Assembly: GCA_963725255.1 (NCBI GenBank)
Contig: CAVRXV010000012.1
Span: forward strand, 34,758 to 98,757
Length of the DNA: 64,000 bases
DNA from: JAIEPX01 sp963725255
Lineage (GTDB): Bacteria; Pseudomonadota; Gammaproteobacteria; JAIEPX01
Reading direction: 5' to 3'
Position numbers and translations under genes: made by a program. The notes below the pieces were generated by a model, which saw nothing but the letters and a program-made list of their open reading frames with translations, was not told the DNA's origin and did not search any database. Below, piece by piece: positions 51,236 through 60,712 of this stretch; the first letter of the stretch is position 1; each line of letters begins with the position of its first letter.

Positions 51236-53058
51236 GTGCCATCACGCATCATTAATGCATCTGAAACTGCATCGACAAAGTCCAGGCAATCACCGAATAT
51301 TTCTTTAGCCTTGGACAAATCATCATTGGACAAGCAAGGAAGATGATGCTTAGCAATAAATAGTCCGAGATTAAGGTGAAGACTCATCATTATAAGCCAT
51401 TGTGAACTACTGAGGCTTTTCCCCTCATCTTCAGCACATCTATTTAATACTGCTGGCAATCTTTCCAATAAAGATCTTGTGATATCTTCTGAAAATGAAA
51501 GATTTTTTGGCCTTAAATATATTTCAGAAAATTGAATAAGCTCAACAGCAGTATAATTTTCAAGCCTATCAAGACCCCTCAGAAAAAAACTATTGGGATC
51601 GAGACAAGCAGCTTCTAAGAGTTGCTCATTACTCAATTTTTGACACACGGCGATATTAGTGGAAAATGGCTGCCGAGTGCGCCCAATAGATCTGATTAAT
51701 TGCATCACTTGATCGGCCGTGAATCTTAATGAAGTCACATCATTTTTAGCGATCCATCTGGCCATATCACATTGACCTTTAACTGCACATAAGTTCATTA
51801 ATAACTCTTGGCAATTTTGATCACTTTCAAGCAAGGCTTTAAATGCTGGACTTTCCAGTACTGCAGCAAAACATTCGGGCATAAGGTAGAACGAGAAATG
51901 TACAATGTTGGCATGACTTAATTTAGCAAGCAGTGCTGGGTGGGTAAAAACAGTCTTCGTTGCCACAGATGAGCATGGGTCATTTTTCAACCATTCTTCT
52001 AGTATATCCAGAGTGAGAACATGGTGGAGTAATGGATAATTGTTAATAACATTACCCTGTTCATTATCAGATATTTTCATGAGTAACTGCATGATGTGCG
52101 GTTTCTTAAGCTTCTTAATCACCTGGACATTCTGAAGCATGAGACGAATGATAGAAGCATTGTTTCGTTTTACCCAACCTACTACAGGGCCCAGGGAATC
52201 AATGAACTCAGATAGCTTATCTTCTGTAATAGAGTCTAAAAGTAATTCAATCTTTCTGAGAGTTACGTTGTCTTTCTCTGATCTATCATGCAAAGCACAA
52301 AGCCGAATCGCAGATTCAAGTAGAGAGGAAAAAATTGAAAAAGCAGACTCTAATTCTTTTATACTGGCTGCCCACAATGCACAAGATAATGGCGATTGCA
52401 GCAGCATATCCAAACGACCTTCCTCAGGAGTAACCTGTATAGCCAGATAGAGTAGAAATGCAGACATATAATAGTCAAGAGTATCATAACTGTGACAAAA
52501 CGCTATTCGCCGTTGCGTGTTGATTGAGTCAATACAGTCACTCAGACAAGTACAGCCGTCATATGTCATGCTATTGTTAGCATCAATCAGTGATAATAAG
52601 TTACCAGCTCCACCTCGGACAAGGATAAAATGAGCCTCCATGAGCTCTACGGTACCAAGCATTTTAGGGCGTGTTTGGTTCGTAAATCTACTGAGACAAT
52701 TATAATCTTGCAGGAGCTTCGCCAGAGGTGATGGCATATTAGGTCCATATGCCGAACAAACGGCCTGAGCAAAGCTCCGTTCTCCCTCACCGGGAATATC
52801 TTCAGCCAAAGCCCGAAGACATCGCCACCACGGACTCTCAGAACGACTAGCCTTAAAGCGTCGGATCCTAATGTCAGCCGAGAGGAAATAGGCGTAACGG
52901 CTGACACCTGCCACTGTTTTTAAGTCTCTTGGGCTCAACAAGCCTAGAATAATATTAGAAGTATCAGCATCGATAGGTAGAAAATTTTTTCCTTCGGGAC
53001 CTTCTGGTATCGCAACAAATTTCGCCATATTAGCAGCGTCGGAACTTTTGCCTATCAT
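51220..53058 (-). CDS. F-box-like orphan protein, candidate effector
   Basis: 612 residues, no signal peptide. The N-terminal part (about residues 24-58) reads FLPIDADTSNIILGLLSPRD then LKTVAGVSRYAYFLSAD. This follows the eukaryotic F-box pattern LPxE(I/L)xxxILxxLxxxDLxxxxxVxxxxxxL. The remaining 550 residues are helical repeats of unknown family. Legionella and Coxiella use F-box proteins to recruit host SCF ubiquitin ligases, so this is a good effector candidate. Its 3' end overlaps a broken IS91 transposase, suggesting arrival with that element. The F-box call is by pattern only. Confidence 0.6.
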   Translation of the reverse strand: MIGKSSDAANMAKFVAIPEGPEGKNFLPIDADTSNIILGLLSPRDLKTVAGVSRYAYFLSADIRIRRFKASRSESPWWRCLRALAEDIPGEGERSFAQAVCSAYGPNMPSPLAKLLQDYNCLSRFTNQTRPKMLGTVELMEAHFILVRGGAGNLLSLIDANNSMTYDGCTCLSDCIDSINTQRRIAFCHSYDTLDYYMSAFLLYLAIQVTPEEGRLDMLLQSPLSCALWAASIKELESAFSIFSSLLESAIRLCALHDRSEKDNVTLRKIELLLDSITEDKLSEFIDSLGPVVGWVKRNNASIIRLMLQNVQVIKKLKKPHIMQLLMKISDNEQGNVINNYPLLHHVLTLDILEEWLKNDPCSSVATKTVFTHPALLAKLSHANIVHFSFYLMPECFAAVLESPAFKALLESDQNCQELLMNLCAVKGQCDMARWIAKNDVTSLRFTADQVMQLIRSIGRTRQPFSTNIAVCQKLSNEQLLEAACLDPNSFFLRGLDRLENYTAVELIQFSEIYLRPKNLSFSEDITRSLLERLPAVLNRCAEDEGKSLSSSQWLIMMSLHLNLGLFIAKHHLPCLSNDDLSKAKEIFGDCLDFVDAVSDALMMRDGTYICK

Positions 53059-53177
53059 AGCTTCTTCCCCTTATTACATACCTCAGGATCGATGCCAAAA
53101 GTTACGATTATTTAAACAAATTCGCATGAATGTGTCTAGGATTATTAACTCTCTCCATAGTAGGAGAGAACGGCTAG

Positions 53178-53645
53178 TTAAAACGAGGGTTTATTGGTCA
53201 TTAGATAAAAAACAACGATCAGGCTAATAAAAGCAGGCCATCCCAGCCATAACCAACGGCGATAGTACCAATAAAATAAAGGAGGAAGTGGTTTATGAGT
53301 TTTGTGAGCCTTTAGAGCGAGATCCCGCATTCTGATTTGGAAGTAAACGACAGGAAACCAGCAAAAAGCAGCAATAAGGTAACCGATGATCGATCCTAAA
53401 ATCCAAAATGAGCTTAAAGGGTAGCCTGCTAAAAAAACCATCCAAAGGCCCGTTAAGGCTTGTACGAATCCTGATGACCCTGTAAAGACCCAATCGGCAG
53501 CGACGACATAGCGTGTTGTGGCTGAAATAATGGCAACATCTTTTGTTTTATGAGCTAAAAAAAGATTACACGCTGTGCCAATGCCAGTTCCAAATAAAAT
53601 GGTTGAGCTGACAACGTGGATAAATTTAAGCCAGAGGTAAAGCAT
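53178..53645 (-). CDS. DUF2269-family integral membrane protein
   Basis: 155 residues, four membrane segments. LWLKFIHVVSSTILFGTGIG, ADWVFTGSSGFVQALTGLWM and RWLWLGWPAFISLIVVFYLM match DUF2269. Function unknown. It overlaps the start region of its upstream neighbour's stop by one base and is translated with it; this SDR-DoxX plus DUF2269 pair is conserved in proteobacteria. Confidence 0.85.
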   Translation of the reverse strand: MLYLWLKFIHVVSSTILFGTGIGTACNLFLAHKTKDVAIISATTRYVVAADWVFTGSSGFVQALTGLWMVFLAGYPLSSFWILGSIIGYLIAAFCWFPVVYFQIRMRDLALKAHKTHKPLPPLFYWYYRRWLWLGWPAFISLIVVFYLMTNKPSF

Positions 53646-54943
53646 TATCGATCAGACTCCATGGCAAGAAAAACAAGGGTAGCAACGATTAACGGAATAT
53701 TTTTAACAATGGGTGCAAAAGGTTCGAGCCAAAGATGAGGTAAAATAAATGAGATGATTAGCGTGTAAAAAATGATAAAGCTTATCTGTAACACACAGAC
53801 TTTTTTAAGCTGAAACCAAAATAGCATCGAAATGCCAAGTAAGCCGTCGATTAAACTAGCACCATAGAGAAATATTGATTGCCATTGTTCGGGGATTCCG
53901 ACTTGACCCAATAAATGATAAGAATTCGCTTTAGGATAGAAGAATGCACTGCAAAGCGCTGTGAATATCCACAAAAATGCAATACTAAATTGCAACGCTG
54001 GTTTGAGAAAAAATAATCGAGCATGCCAATGATCTTGTACTGTGCTGGGTTGACTGAAAACGCCCGTATAAAAATCTCTAGGCACAAAGCCAATTTTTTG
54101 ATGAAATTCTCGAGTGTCTTCATCCGTTGAAATATTATTTTGCGCCAGCATTTTGATCGATGATGAATTCATGGAAGAATACGGGATTAAATCACCAATA
54201 CGAGAAGTGTAGCGAATGATTGCAAAAGGAATAAAGAGTAATTTGGCTTTTGAAAATCCCAACCAACTGCGAAGTGTAGTGAGTACTTCTTTAAGGGGTA
54301 CTCGATTGGGTCCAACGGCATTTAAAATAATGCTTTCACTTAGGGGGATTTCGATCAAACGCAGTACCGCCTTTGCGAGGTCTTCACTGTGAATGGGTTG
54401 AAATTCTTGTTGCCCGTTTCCTGGAACAGGTATAAACCAAGGTAGGCCAGCAAGCCCTCTAAACAAAGAACTACCACCATACGAACCTCTGCCATAAACA
54501 AAAGAAGGGCGCAATATCACCGATTTAATAGGTAGGGTAAGTAAATAATCATCGGCTGCTTTTTTGCTTTTTGCATACTCTACAGTTGTTTTGTCTACAG
54601 CAAGAGCAGAAATATGAATAATTTTTTTTATGCCAACTTGCACACACGCGTCAAACAAAGCTTTAGGGGTATCATTGTGCACAGCCCAAATTACTTTTTT
54701 ATTTGGATGATAAAGAATACCCACGCAATTAATGACAATATCAATGTGTTTGAGTCTGGGAATCCAGTAGTCAGGTGAGGTGTCATTGATAAAATCACAC
54801 GACAATATTGTTGAATTTGGAAATATTCTTTGAGCGTAGTGGGTGTTACGAACACAGCAAGTCACATGATGCCCTGCTGTGATGAGTGATGATACTATTT
54901 GAGCTGCGATAAAGCCCGAAGCTCCAGTAACGAGTATATTCAT
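53645..54943 (-). CDS. NAD(P)-binding SDR-family protein with C-terminal DoxX-like domain
   Basis: 432 residues. Rossmann start NILVTGASGFIAAQIVSSL; atypical SDR (YAKSKKAADDYL with Tyr-x3-Lys). From about residue 305 a four-helix membrane domain (ALQFSIAFLWIFTALCSAFF, GLLGISMLFWFQLKKVCVLQ) resembles DoxX/DUF4281-like regions. Probably acts on a quinone or lipid-linked substrate at the membrane; this is inference. It forms an operon with the DUF2269 gene. Confidence 0.85.
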   Translation of the reverse strand: MNILVTGASGFIAAQIVSSLITAGHHVTCCVRNTHYAQRIFPNSTILSCDFINDTSPDYWIPRLKHIDIVINCVGILYHPNKKVIWAVHNDTPKALFDACVQVGIKKIIHISALAVDKTTVEYAKSKKAADDYLLTLPIKSVILRPSFVYGRGSYGGSSLFRGLAGLPWFIPVPGNGQQEFQPIHSEDLAKAVLRLIEIPLSESIILNAVGPNRVPLKEVLTTLRSWLGFSKAKLLFIPFAIIRYTSRIGDLIPYSSMNSSSIKMLAQNNISTDEDTREFHQKIGFVPRDFYTGVFSQPSTVQDHWHARLFFLKPALQFSIAFLWIFTALCSAFFYPKANSYHLLGQVGIPEQWQSIFLYGASLIDGLLGISMLFWFQLKKVCVLQISFIIFYTLIISFILPHLWLEPFAPIVKNIPLIVATLVFLAMESDR

Positions 54944-54973
54944 AACGCTATCCTTAGCCTGTAAATTAATCGA

Positions 54974-55810
54974 TTATTGTCTACTCAATTTGGTGTTACT
55001 AATCAATTTAGGATCGATTTTTATTGTTGAACGAATTGAATTAATATCCAAACCGCCGCGTCGAGTAGAGCGACCATAAACAGTCAGTTCCTTAGGTTTG
55101 CAATTTTCCATAATTTGAGTGAATATTTTCTCGACGCATTGTTCATGAAATTCGTTATCGTTTCTAAATGAAACAATATATCGAAGCAAACCTTCATGAT
55201 TTATTTTTTTGCCTTTATATTTAATTTGAATGCTGCACCAGTCGGGTTGATTAGTGACTAGACAATTTGATTTTAACAAATCCGAACACAGCGTTTCTTC
55301 AATTTCTGTTTCTTCCGTTGTTAAATAAGAAGGATCATTATGATAAACGGAACATTCAACGTCGAGCTCGTCTAGCCAAATGCCTTCCATTTTTTCGGAA
55401 TGCTTTGAAATGGGGCCAATGCGAACAGTAACAGAGCCACCATCAATTCGTGATTCAATATCATTTCTGATGGTGTTTTCCACTGTTTCTGCGTCTTTAA
55501 ATCGAGTGTTGTTGAATGAGTTAAAATATAATTTCATTGATTTTGATTCGATAATATTTTTTGAATTACAATCGTAGATAATTTCAGCTAATGCAACAAC
55601 AGGCTTTCCTTTATCGTTTAACCACGACACTTCATAATGATTCCAAAAGTCGAATCCGTAGAATGGCAAATGATCAGAATTGATTCCTATAGAATCACGA
55701 TTTCTTTTCCTCGGGATAGGAAATAATTTGCTGGGATCGTAGGTTGTATCGTAAGAAGATTTCTTGCCGAGTTCTGATTCTTCGGGTTTTAGAGCCTCTT
55801 TTGTAACCAT
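54974..55810 (-). CDS. queF: NADPH-dependent 7-cyano-7-deazaguanine reductase
   Basis: 278 residues, the long (type II) bacterial QueF. ESKSMKLYFNSFNNTRF is the QueF motif, CLVTNQPDWCSIQIKYKGKK carries the substrate-binding region with the catalytic Cys in LKSNCLVTNQPDW, and HEQCVEKIFTQI the Glu/His residues. It reduces preQ0 to preQ1 in queuosine synthesis. The VUT-like gene at 24882 might import preQ0. Confidence 0.93.
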   Translation of the reverse strand: MVTKEALKPEESELGKKSSYDTTYDPSKLFPIPRKRNRDSIGINSDHLPFYGFDFWNHYEVSWLNDKGKPVVALAEIIYDCNSKNIIESKSMKLYFNSFNNTRFKDAETVENTIRNDIESRIDGGSVTVRIGPISKHSEKMEGIWLDELDVECSVYHNDPSYLTTEETEIEETLCSDLLKSNCLVTNQPDWCSIQIKYKGKKINHEGLLRYIVSFRNDNEFHEQCVEKIFTQIMENCKPKELTVYGRSTRRGGLDINSIRSTIKIDPKLISNTKLSRQ

Positions 55811-55843
55811 TGTGTACCTCCCACGTTGATAGTTTGATAAGTC

Positions 55844-56320
55844 TTAACGATTTTTATGCCGCATAGCTTGTAGTTTTTCTCGATCCCAATCGCGCTCTTT
55901 CTCAGTTTGTCGTTTATCGTGTTGTTTTTTACCATGGGCTAGAGCAATTTTAATTTTAACGCGTTGCTTTATCCAGTACATGGAAAGTGGAACGGCCGTG
56001 TAGCCTTTGCGTTCAACAGCTCCAATCAATTTATTGAGCTCGGAGCGGTGTAGGAGGAGCTTTCGGGTGCGAGTTGGGTCTGGGTTCACATGTGTGGAAG
56101 CGCTCAGCAAAGGACTGATATGCATGCCTACGATGAAGGCCTCGCCATTTTTAAGGAGGACGTAGCTTTCTTTGAGCTGAGAACGACCCGCTCGGAGGCT
56201 TTTAACTTCCCAGCCTTCGAGTACAATGCCTGCTTCGTATTGCTCTTCAATAAAGTAGTCATGTAAGGCTTTTCTATTGCTTGCAATGCCATTGTCGGGC
56301 TGTTTCGCTTTTTTGGTCAT
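55844..56320 (-). CDS. smpB: SsrA-binding protein
   Basis: 158 residues: NRKALHDYFIEEQYEAGIVL, EGWEVKSLRAGRSQLKESYV, HERRKLLLH-like segment (TRTRKLLLHRSELNKLIGAV) and a basic tail (AHGKKQHDKRQTEKERDWDR). It delivers tmRNA to stalled ribosomes. No ssrA gene is visible beside it. It is divergent from ratA across 88 bases, the usual arrangement. Confidence 0.97.
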   Translation of the reverse strand: MTKKAKQPDNGIASNRKALHDYFIEEQYEAGIVLEGWEVKSLRAGRSQLKESYVLLKNGEAFIVGMHISPLLSASTHVNPDPTRTRKLLLHRSELNKLIGAVERKGYTAVPLSMYWIKQRVKIKIALAHGKKQHDKRQTEKERDWDREKLQAMRHKNR

Positions 56321-56408
56321 TTCAAAGTGCTCTTGCGCGGTCTAAAAGTGTTATTATATCAATAAATCCGTTACAATGACACTCCACAGTAGAGATGGTG
56401 CTTAAACT

Positions 56409-56840
56409 ATGCCAGATGTTAAAAAATCCAAAGTTGTGCCCTATACGCCCGCGCAAATGTATGCGTTGGTTAATGATATTAAACGATATTCGGAATTTGT
56501 TCCGTGGTGTCAGCGTAGTGAATTATTGAGTGAAAATGAAGATGAAATCAGAGCAAAACTTCATTTTTCAGGTGGAGGTTTTGAGAAATCTTTTACGACC
56601 TGTAATCGTTTGCAAAAAGATAAAATGATTGAGCTGCGATTAGTTGATGGTCCGTTTAAACATTTAGAAGGTTTCTGGCGATTTGATCACAATGAGAATG
56701 GCGGATGTGTCGTAGTTTTGGATTTAGAATTTGAATTTTCAAACAAATTGCTGAGCTTGGCTTTTGGTCCGTTTTTCCATCAAGTTGCCAACTCATTAGT
56801 TGATGCGTTTACAAAACGTGCAGAAGAAATTTATGTCTGA
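56409..56840 (+). CDS. ratA: RatA/COQ10-type START-domain protein
   Basis: 143 residues: YTPAQMYALVNDIKRYSEFV, PWCQRSELL, LVDGPFKHLEGFWRFD, LGLAFGPFFHQVANSLVDAF-like (LSLAFGPFFHQVANSLVDAF). The family is linked to ubiquinone binding and, in E. coli, named RatA. It overlaps rnfH by 8 bases. Confidence 0.93.
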   Translation: MPDVKKSKVVPYTPAQMYALVNDIKRYSEFVPWCQRSELLSENEDEIRAKLHFSGGGFEKSFTTCNRLQKDKMIELRLVDGPFKHLEGFWRFDHNENGGCVVVLDLEFEFSNKLLSLAFGPFFHQVANSLVDAFTKRAEEIYV

Positions 56841-57135
56841 TTTGATTCAAGTTGAGATTTGTTATGCAAATCCACAAGAACAATTTCTAATATCAGTGGC
56901 AGCTCCGAAGAATAGTACCGTACTATACGTCATCCAAAATTCAAATATTTTAGAACGTTTTTCTGAGCTTAAATTAGATCAACTTGTAGTGGGCATTTTT
57001 GGTAAGAAATGCACCCTCGATACTGTCATCAATGAAGGTGATCGAATCGAAATTTATCGCCCACTCACTATAGACCCAAAAGTCGCAAGGCGATTGCGCG
57101 CAGCAAAGAAAAATCTAAAAAATAAATTAATATGA
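56833..57135 (+). CDS. rnfH: RnfH/UPF0125 ubiquitin-like-fold protein
   Basis: 100 residues from ATG 56833 inside the end of ratA (8-base overlap). IQVEICYANPQEQFLISVAA, VGIFGKKCTLDTVINEGDRI and EIYRPLTIDPKVARRLRA are typical. Function uncertain. ratA-rnfH coupling is widely conserved. Confidence 0.93.
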   Translation: MSDLIQVEICYANPQEQFLISVAAPKNSTVLYVIQNSNILERFSELKLDQLVVGIFGKKCTLDTVINEGDRIEIYRPLTIDPKVARRLRAAKKNLKNKLI

Positions 57136-57136
57136 T

Positions 57137-57460
57137 TTAGTGCGCTATTTTGACAAGTCTATCGTGTTCAAAAACGAGAGTAAGATTTTTCTTTTCGAAA
57201 TGTTTTTTGCGACTAACGCTGGTGTAAACATAATGCCAACACCGAGTGTCAAAAGTATTAACAACGACTGGCTCACCCATGATGTCGGTGACTTGTTCGC
57301 GAGTCATGCCTAATCTGAGTTGGCTGACACTGTCTGGATGTATAATATTTCCTTGATCAACGGGGACATCGTATCCAATAGGGATATGTTCACAGCTTGT
57401 TAGGCACAGTGATAAAGCCATAAAGGCTATTGAATATGTCAGTTTCCTCAATGTTTGCAT
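57137..57460 (-). CDS. bamE: Outer-membrane assembly lipoprotein BamE
   Basis: 107 residues from the ATG at 57460; longer in-frame starts run into the fur promoter region. Lipobox LCLTSC after a hydrophobic stretch. SmpA/OmlA domain: QLRLGMTREQVTDIMGEPVV, WHYVYTSVSRKKHFEKKNLT. Component of the BAM complex that inserts outer-membrane proteins. Divergent from fur, a conserved arrangement. Confidence 0.94.
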   Translation of the reverse strand: MQTLRKLTYSIAFMALSLCLTSCEHIPIGYDVPVDQGNIIHPDSVSQLRLGMTREQVTDIMGEPVVVNTFDTRCWHYVYTSVSRKKHFEKKNLTLVFEHDRLVKIAH

Positions 57461-57581
57461 TGTTGTATATCCTCTTAACAATGGTAATTTCGTTGGATTG
57501 TATTCTACCAACAAAGTGAGTAGCATACCAGTCAATGATAATTTTTCAACTAGAGTTAAATTCTTAACCGGGAGATGCTGT

Positions 57582-58013
57582 GTGGAATCGCCTAAAAAAA
57601 AGCATGAGCTGCAGAATGCAGGGTTGAAAGTGACTGTCCCTCGCATCAGGATTTTAGAGATTTTGCAAAATGCAGAACGTCGCCATATGAGTGCTGAAGA
57701 TGTTTATAAGGCCTTATTGGAAAGTGGTGAAGATGTGGGATTGGCAACAGTTTATCGAGTGTTGACGCAATTTGAAACTGCAGGTTTGGTTCAGCGACAT
57801 AATTTTGAAAGCGATCATGCAGTATTTGAATTAGATCAAGGTGAGCATCACGACCATCTTGTTTGTGTAGAGTGTGATTTTGTTGTCGAATTTGTTGACG
57901 AAGGAATAGAAAAAAAACAATCGGAAATCGCTGAGAAAGCTGGCTTTTTGATGACTGATCACGAATTAGTAATTTACGGAGTCTGTAAAAAGTGCAGAGA
58001 AAGAACTAAATAG
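57582..58013 (+). CDS. fur: Ferric uptake regulator
   Basis: 143 residues if started at GTG 57582 (GGGAG 8-12 bases upstream). Winged helix: LKVTVPRIRILEILQNAERR, MSAEDVYKALLESGEDVGLA, TVYRVLTQFETAGLV. Metal sites: HHDHLVCVECDFVVEF with CVEC and CKKC near the end. Represses iron-uptake genes; a candidate target box is at 24043. A dispersed repeat (57564-57582) covers the ribosome-binding site. Confidence 0.95.
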   Translation: MESPKKKHELQNAGLKVTVPRIRILEILQNAERRHMSAEDVYKALLESGEDVGLATVYRVLTQFETAGLVQRHNFESDHAVFELDQGEHHDHLVCVECDFVVEFVDEGIEKKQSEIAEKAGFLMTDHELVIYGVCKKCRERTK

Positions 58014-59682
58014 TTTCTGCATTCGTTAATAAATTTTTTGCATGCGCAATAGCGTTCGAAGTAACCGTTAAATCCCCCAGCATTCTGGCAAGTTCTTGAG
58101 CTCTTTCTTCGCGATTCAAGGGAGTGATATTGGTTGTTGCAGATTTTTTATCACTATTTTTGCTCACGTATAAATGATGATGACCATTTGCAGCCACTTG
58201 TGCCAAGTGAGTGATGCATAAGATTTGTGATTGAGTTCCGAGTTGACGAAGTAGTTTGCCAACAATGGAGGCGGTAGGACCGCCAATACCAACATCGACT
58301 TCGTCGAAAATCTGTGTAGGAATAGTCATTTTTTGTCCGGTCGCAACATGAATCGATAAACTAATTCTCGATAGCTCGCCACCCGAAGCGACTTTTGATA
58401 ACGGACTCAGTGGTTGGCTTGGATTGGTGCAAACTAAAAATTCGATATCATCAAGACCTTCTAATCGAGGTTGGCTATTTTGTTCGGCGTGAATTTCAAT
58501 TTTGAATGCTCCACCACCTAGGCTTAATTCTTGCATTTGTGTGGAAATGACTTTACTGAGTTTAAGGGCCGCTTTAATACGACTTTGGCTTAATTGTTGA
58601 GCAGCACGTTGATAATTTGTGTTTAGAGTTTCCAATTGTGCTGTGAGTTCTGCAATTCGAGCTTCAGAATGTATTAATGAGTGAAGACGTTCTTGTAAGG
58701 TGCTTTGAAGTGTGTGTAATTCATTCGGTTTAATACGGTGTTTTCGAGCAAGATGATGAATCTTTTCTAAGCGTTTTTCTATTTGAGAGAGTTTTTCTGG
58801 ATCAGGTTCTAATGAAGATAATAATCGTTCCAACTCAGAATTTGTTTCGTGCAATAGCATGGAAGCATTGTTTAGCATTCCTAATAAATTATCCAACTGA
58901 GGTAGTAATTTTTTTTGTTCCTGCAATTCATGTTCGATGACATACAATTTATCGAGCAAATTTTCTTCATCAAGTTGACTCAATAATTGATGAGCTTGAT
59001 TCAGATGAATTAATTGCGAATCTACAGCAGCAAGCTGACGTTGTTCTAGATCTAATACTTCGTAAGTATCTGCTGTTAAATCACAGTCTTCTAATTCAGT
59101 AATATGCTCGTTGAGCAAGGTAATTTCTGAAGTGTGATCTTGTTGGTTGTCGCGAATGTTTGTTAGTTCATCGTAGGTTTTTCGCCACGCTTGGTAGAAT
59201 GTAGAAACTTGATCGAGTAGAGCAGGGTGATTCGCGTAGTTATCTAAGAGTTGTCGTTGATATTGACGCTTAAGTAAAGCTTGGTGTTGATGTTGGCCGT
59301 GAATGTTGATCAATAAATTAGCAAGCTCTTTAATTTGTTGTAAAGGACAATTCACAGTGTTGATGCTGGCACGTGATCGGCCATCACTTGTTATAACGCG
59401 ACGAATAATACATTCATCGTCACTCGTTAAGTCATGAGAATTTAACCACTCATACGCAGGTGAATTTTTATTCACAGAAAATAGGAGTGTAATTTCACAT
59501 TGATCAGTGCCTTGACGTACAATCATATTTTCAGCACGTTGTCCTAATGCAAGTTCGATTGCATCGAGAATAATAGATTTTCCAGCACCCGTTTCTCCGG
59601 TAATAACTGTGAGACCTGAATTTAGATCCAAGGAGAGGTGATCAATCAGTACAAAATTTTTAATATCGATATGATTTAACAT
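58006..59682 (-). CDS. recN: DNA repair protein RecN
   Basis: 558 residues from the ATG at 59682. P-loop VITGETGAGKSIILDAIELA, LLINIHGQHQHQALL, a long coiled coil, signature VASGGELSRISLSIHVATGQ and Walker B IFDEVDVGIGG. An SMC-like ATPase that acts at double-strand breaks. The start overlaps the nadK stop by one base (TAATG), giving coupled translation. Confidence 0.96.
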   Translation of the reverse strand: MLNHIDIKNFVLIDHLSLDLNSGLTVITGETGAGKSIILDAIELALGQRAENMIVRQGTDQCEITLLFSVNKNSPAYEWLNSHDLTSDDECIIRRVITSDGRSRASINTVNCPLQQIKELANLLINIHGQHQHQALLKRQYQRQLLDNYANHPALLDQVSTFYQAWRKTYDELTNIRDNQQDHTSEITLLNEHITELEDCDLTADTYEVLDLEQRQLAAVDSQLIHLNQAHQLLSQLDEENLLDKLYVIEHELQEQKKLLPQLDNLLGMLNNASMLLHETNSELERLLSSLEPDPEKLSQIEKRLEKIHHLARKHRIKPNELHTLQSTLQERLHSLIHSEARIAELTAQLETLNTNYQRAAQQLSQSRIKAALKLSKVISTQMQELSLGGGAFKIEIHAEQNSQPRLEGLDDIEFLVCTNPSQPLSPLSKVASGGELSRISLSIHVATGQKMTIPTQIFDEVDVGIGGPTASIVGKLLRQLGTQSQILCITHLAQVAANGHHHLYVSKNSDKKSATTNITPLNREERAQELARMLGDLTVTSNAIAHAKNLLTNAETI

Positions 59683-60557
59683 TAGCCTTTCCAATGTAGT
59701 TTTGTGCTTAACGTGTAAAAATAATTGTAATTTTTTGGATGAATCAGTGTGAACGTTTTTGAGTGACGAGTGACACTAATATCAGCACCGATCGGAACAG
59801 GAATTCGTCGCTGACCATCATGACTGATTTGAGGAATAGTATAATTGCTGTCGCTAATATGAATTCGAATATTGCTATCACTTTTCACAACAATCGGTCG
59901 ACTACTGAGTGTGTGTGGACAGAGTGGTACGAGCACGATGGCATCTAAACTAGGATGTAATATGGGTCCGCCTCCGGATAATGCGTATGCTGTAGATCCA
60001 GTTGGGGTTGCAACAATCAAACCATCTGCACGTAAGTTGTAGGCGAAATAATCATTGATGTACAGATCAAATGTGATCATTTGAGCTTTATCGCCGGGTA
60101 GCAACACAAAATCATTCACTGCGATCATGGCGCCTTCGTGTTGGCTATCGTGTTGTACTTTAGCTTGAAGTAGAAATCGATCTTCTGAGAAATATTGGCC
60201 TGAAAGTACTTCGAGTACCTGATTTAAGTCATCGGGTGCTATATCAGTTAAGAAACCCAAAGTACCTCGATTGATACCCAACACGGGCAAATTTTGATCG
60301 GCCCCTATTCTCGCAGCACCTAATAAGCTTCCATCTCCACCCACCACAATAATTAAATCTGCGACATCATTGAGTTGTTCTTTATGGACATTAGGTAAAG
60401 GACTATCTGGCAATAGTGCAGCCGTTAAACTTTCTAACACCACTGTGAAGCCGTGTTTTTCTAAAAAACGAATGATAGATTCCAGTGTTTCACTAATGCC
60501 TTCGATGCGTTGTCTGCCGATGAGGGCGATACGCTTGAAGGGCTGTTGCGTTGTCAT
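59682..60557 (-). CDS. nadK: NAD kinase
   Basis: 291 residues: IALIGRQRIEGISETLESII, VVGGDGSLLGAAR (GGDG motif), GINRGTLGFLTDI, TPTGSTAYALSGGGPILHP. It makes NADP+ from NAD+ and ATP. nadK-recN is the standard order. Confidence 0.96.
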   Translation of the reverse strand: MTTQQPFKRIALIGRQRIEGISETLESIIRFLEKHGFTVVLESLTAALLPDSPLPNVHKEQLNDVADLIIVVGGDGSLLGAARIGADQNLPVLGINRGTLGFLTDIAPDDLNQVLEVLSGQYFSEDRFLLQAKVQHDSQHEGAMIAVNDFVLLPGDKAQMITFDLYINDYFAYNLRADGLIVATPTGSTAYALSGGGPILHPSLDAIVLVPLCPHTLSSRPIVVKSDSNIRIHISDSNYTIPQISHDGQRRIPVPIGADISVTRHSKTFTLIHPKNYNYFYTLSTKLHWKG

Positions 60558-60650
60558 TTTGATGCCTAGTTTTCCCTTGTTACGGTGTGAGGTTCCACAG
60601 GTAAGTTTAGCTCTATATACAGATGCCGTAAATACTCGGTGCTTTAAAAT

Positions 60651-60710
60651 GGCGTCGCGTCTTGAGTTGTGATAGGTATTGCAAGATCGATATTAAATTA
60701 TGCCAAATTC
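60651..60710. repeat. Dispersed terminal repeat (R-type sequence, inverted)
   Basis: GCGTCGCGTCTTGAGTTGTG, then ATAGGTATTGCAAGATCGAT and ATTAAAT. Subterminal GATCGATATTAAAT fits the R-type ends read from the other strand. Upstream lies the 5' side of nadK. Partner end at 61975-62000. Confidence 0.75.
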
Positions 60711-60712
60711 GT

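Noticed and set aside
56321..56408. tmRNA gene expected near smpB
   Set aside because: The spacer is only 88 bases and has no tRNA-like ends; ssrA must be elsewhere.
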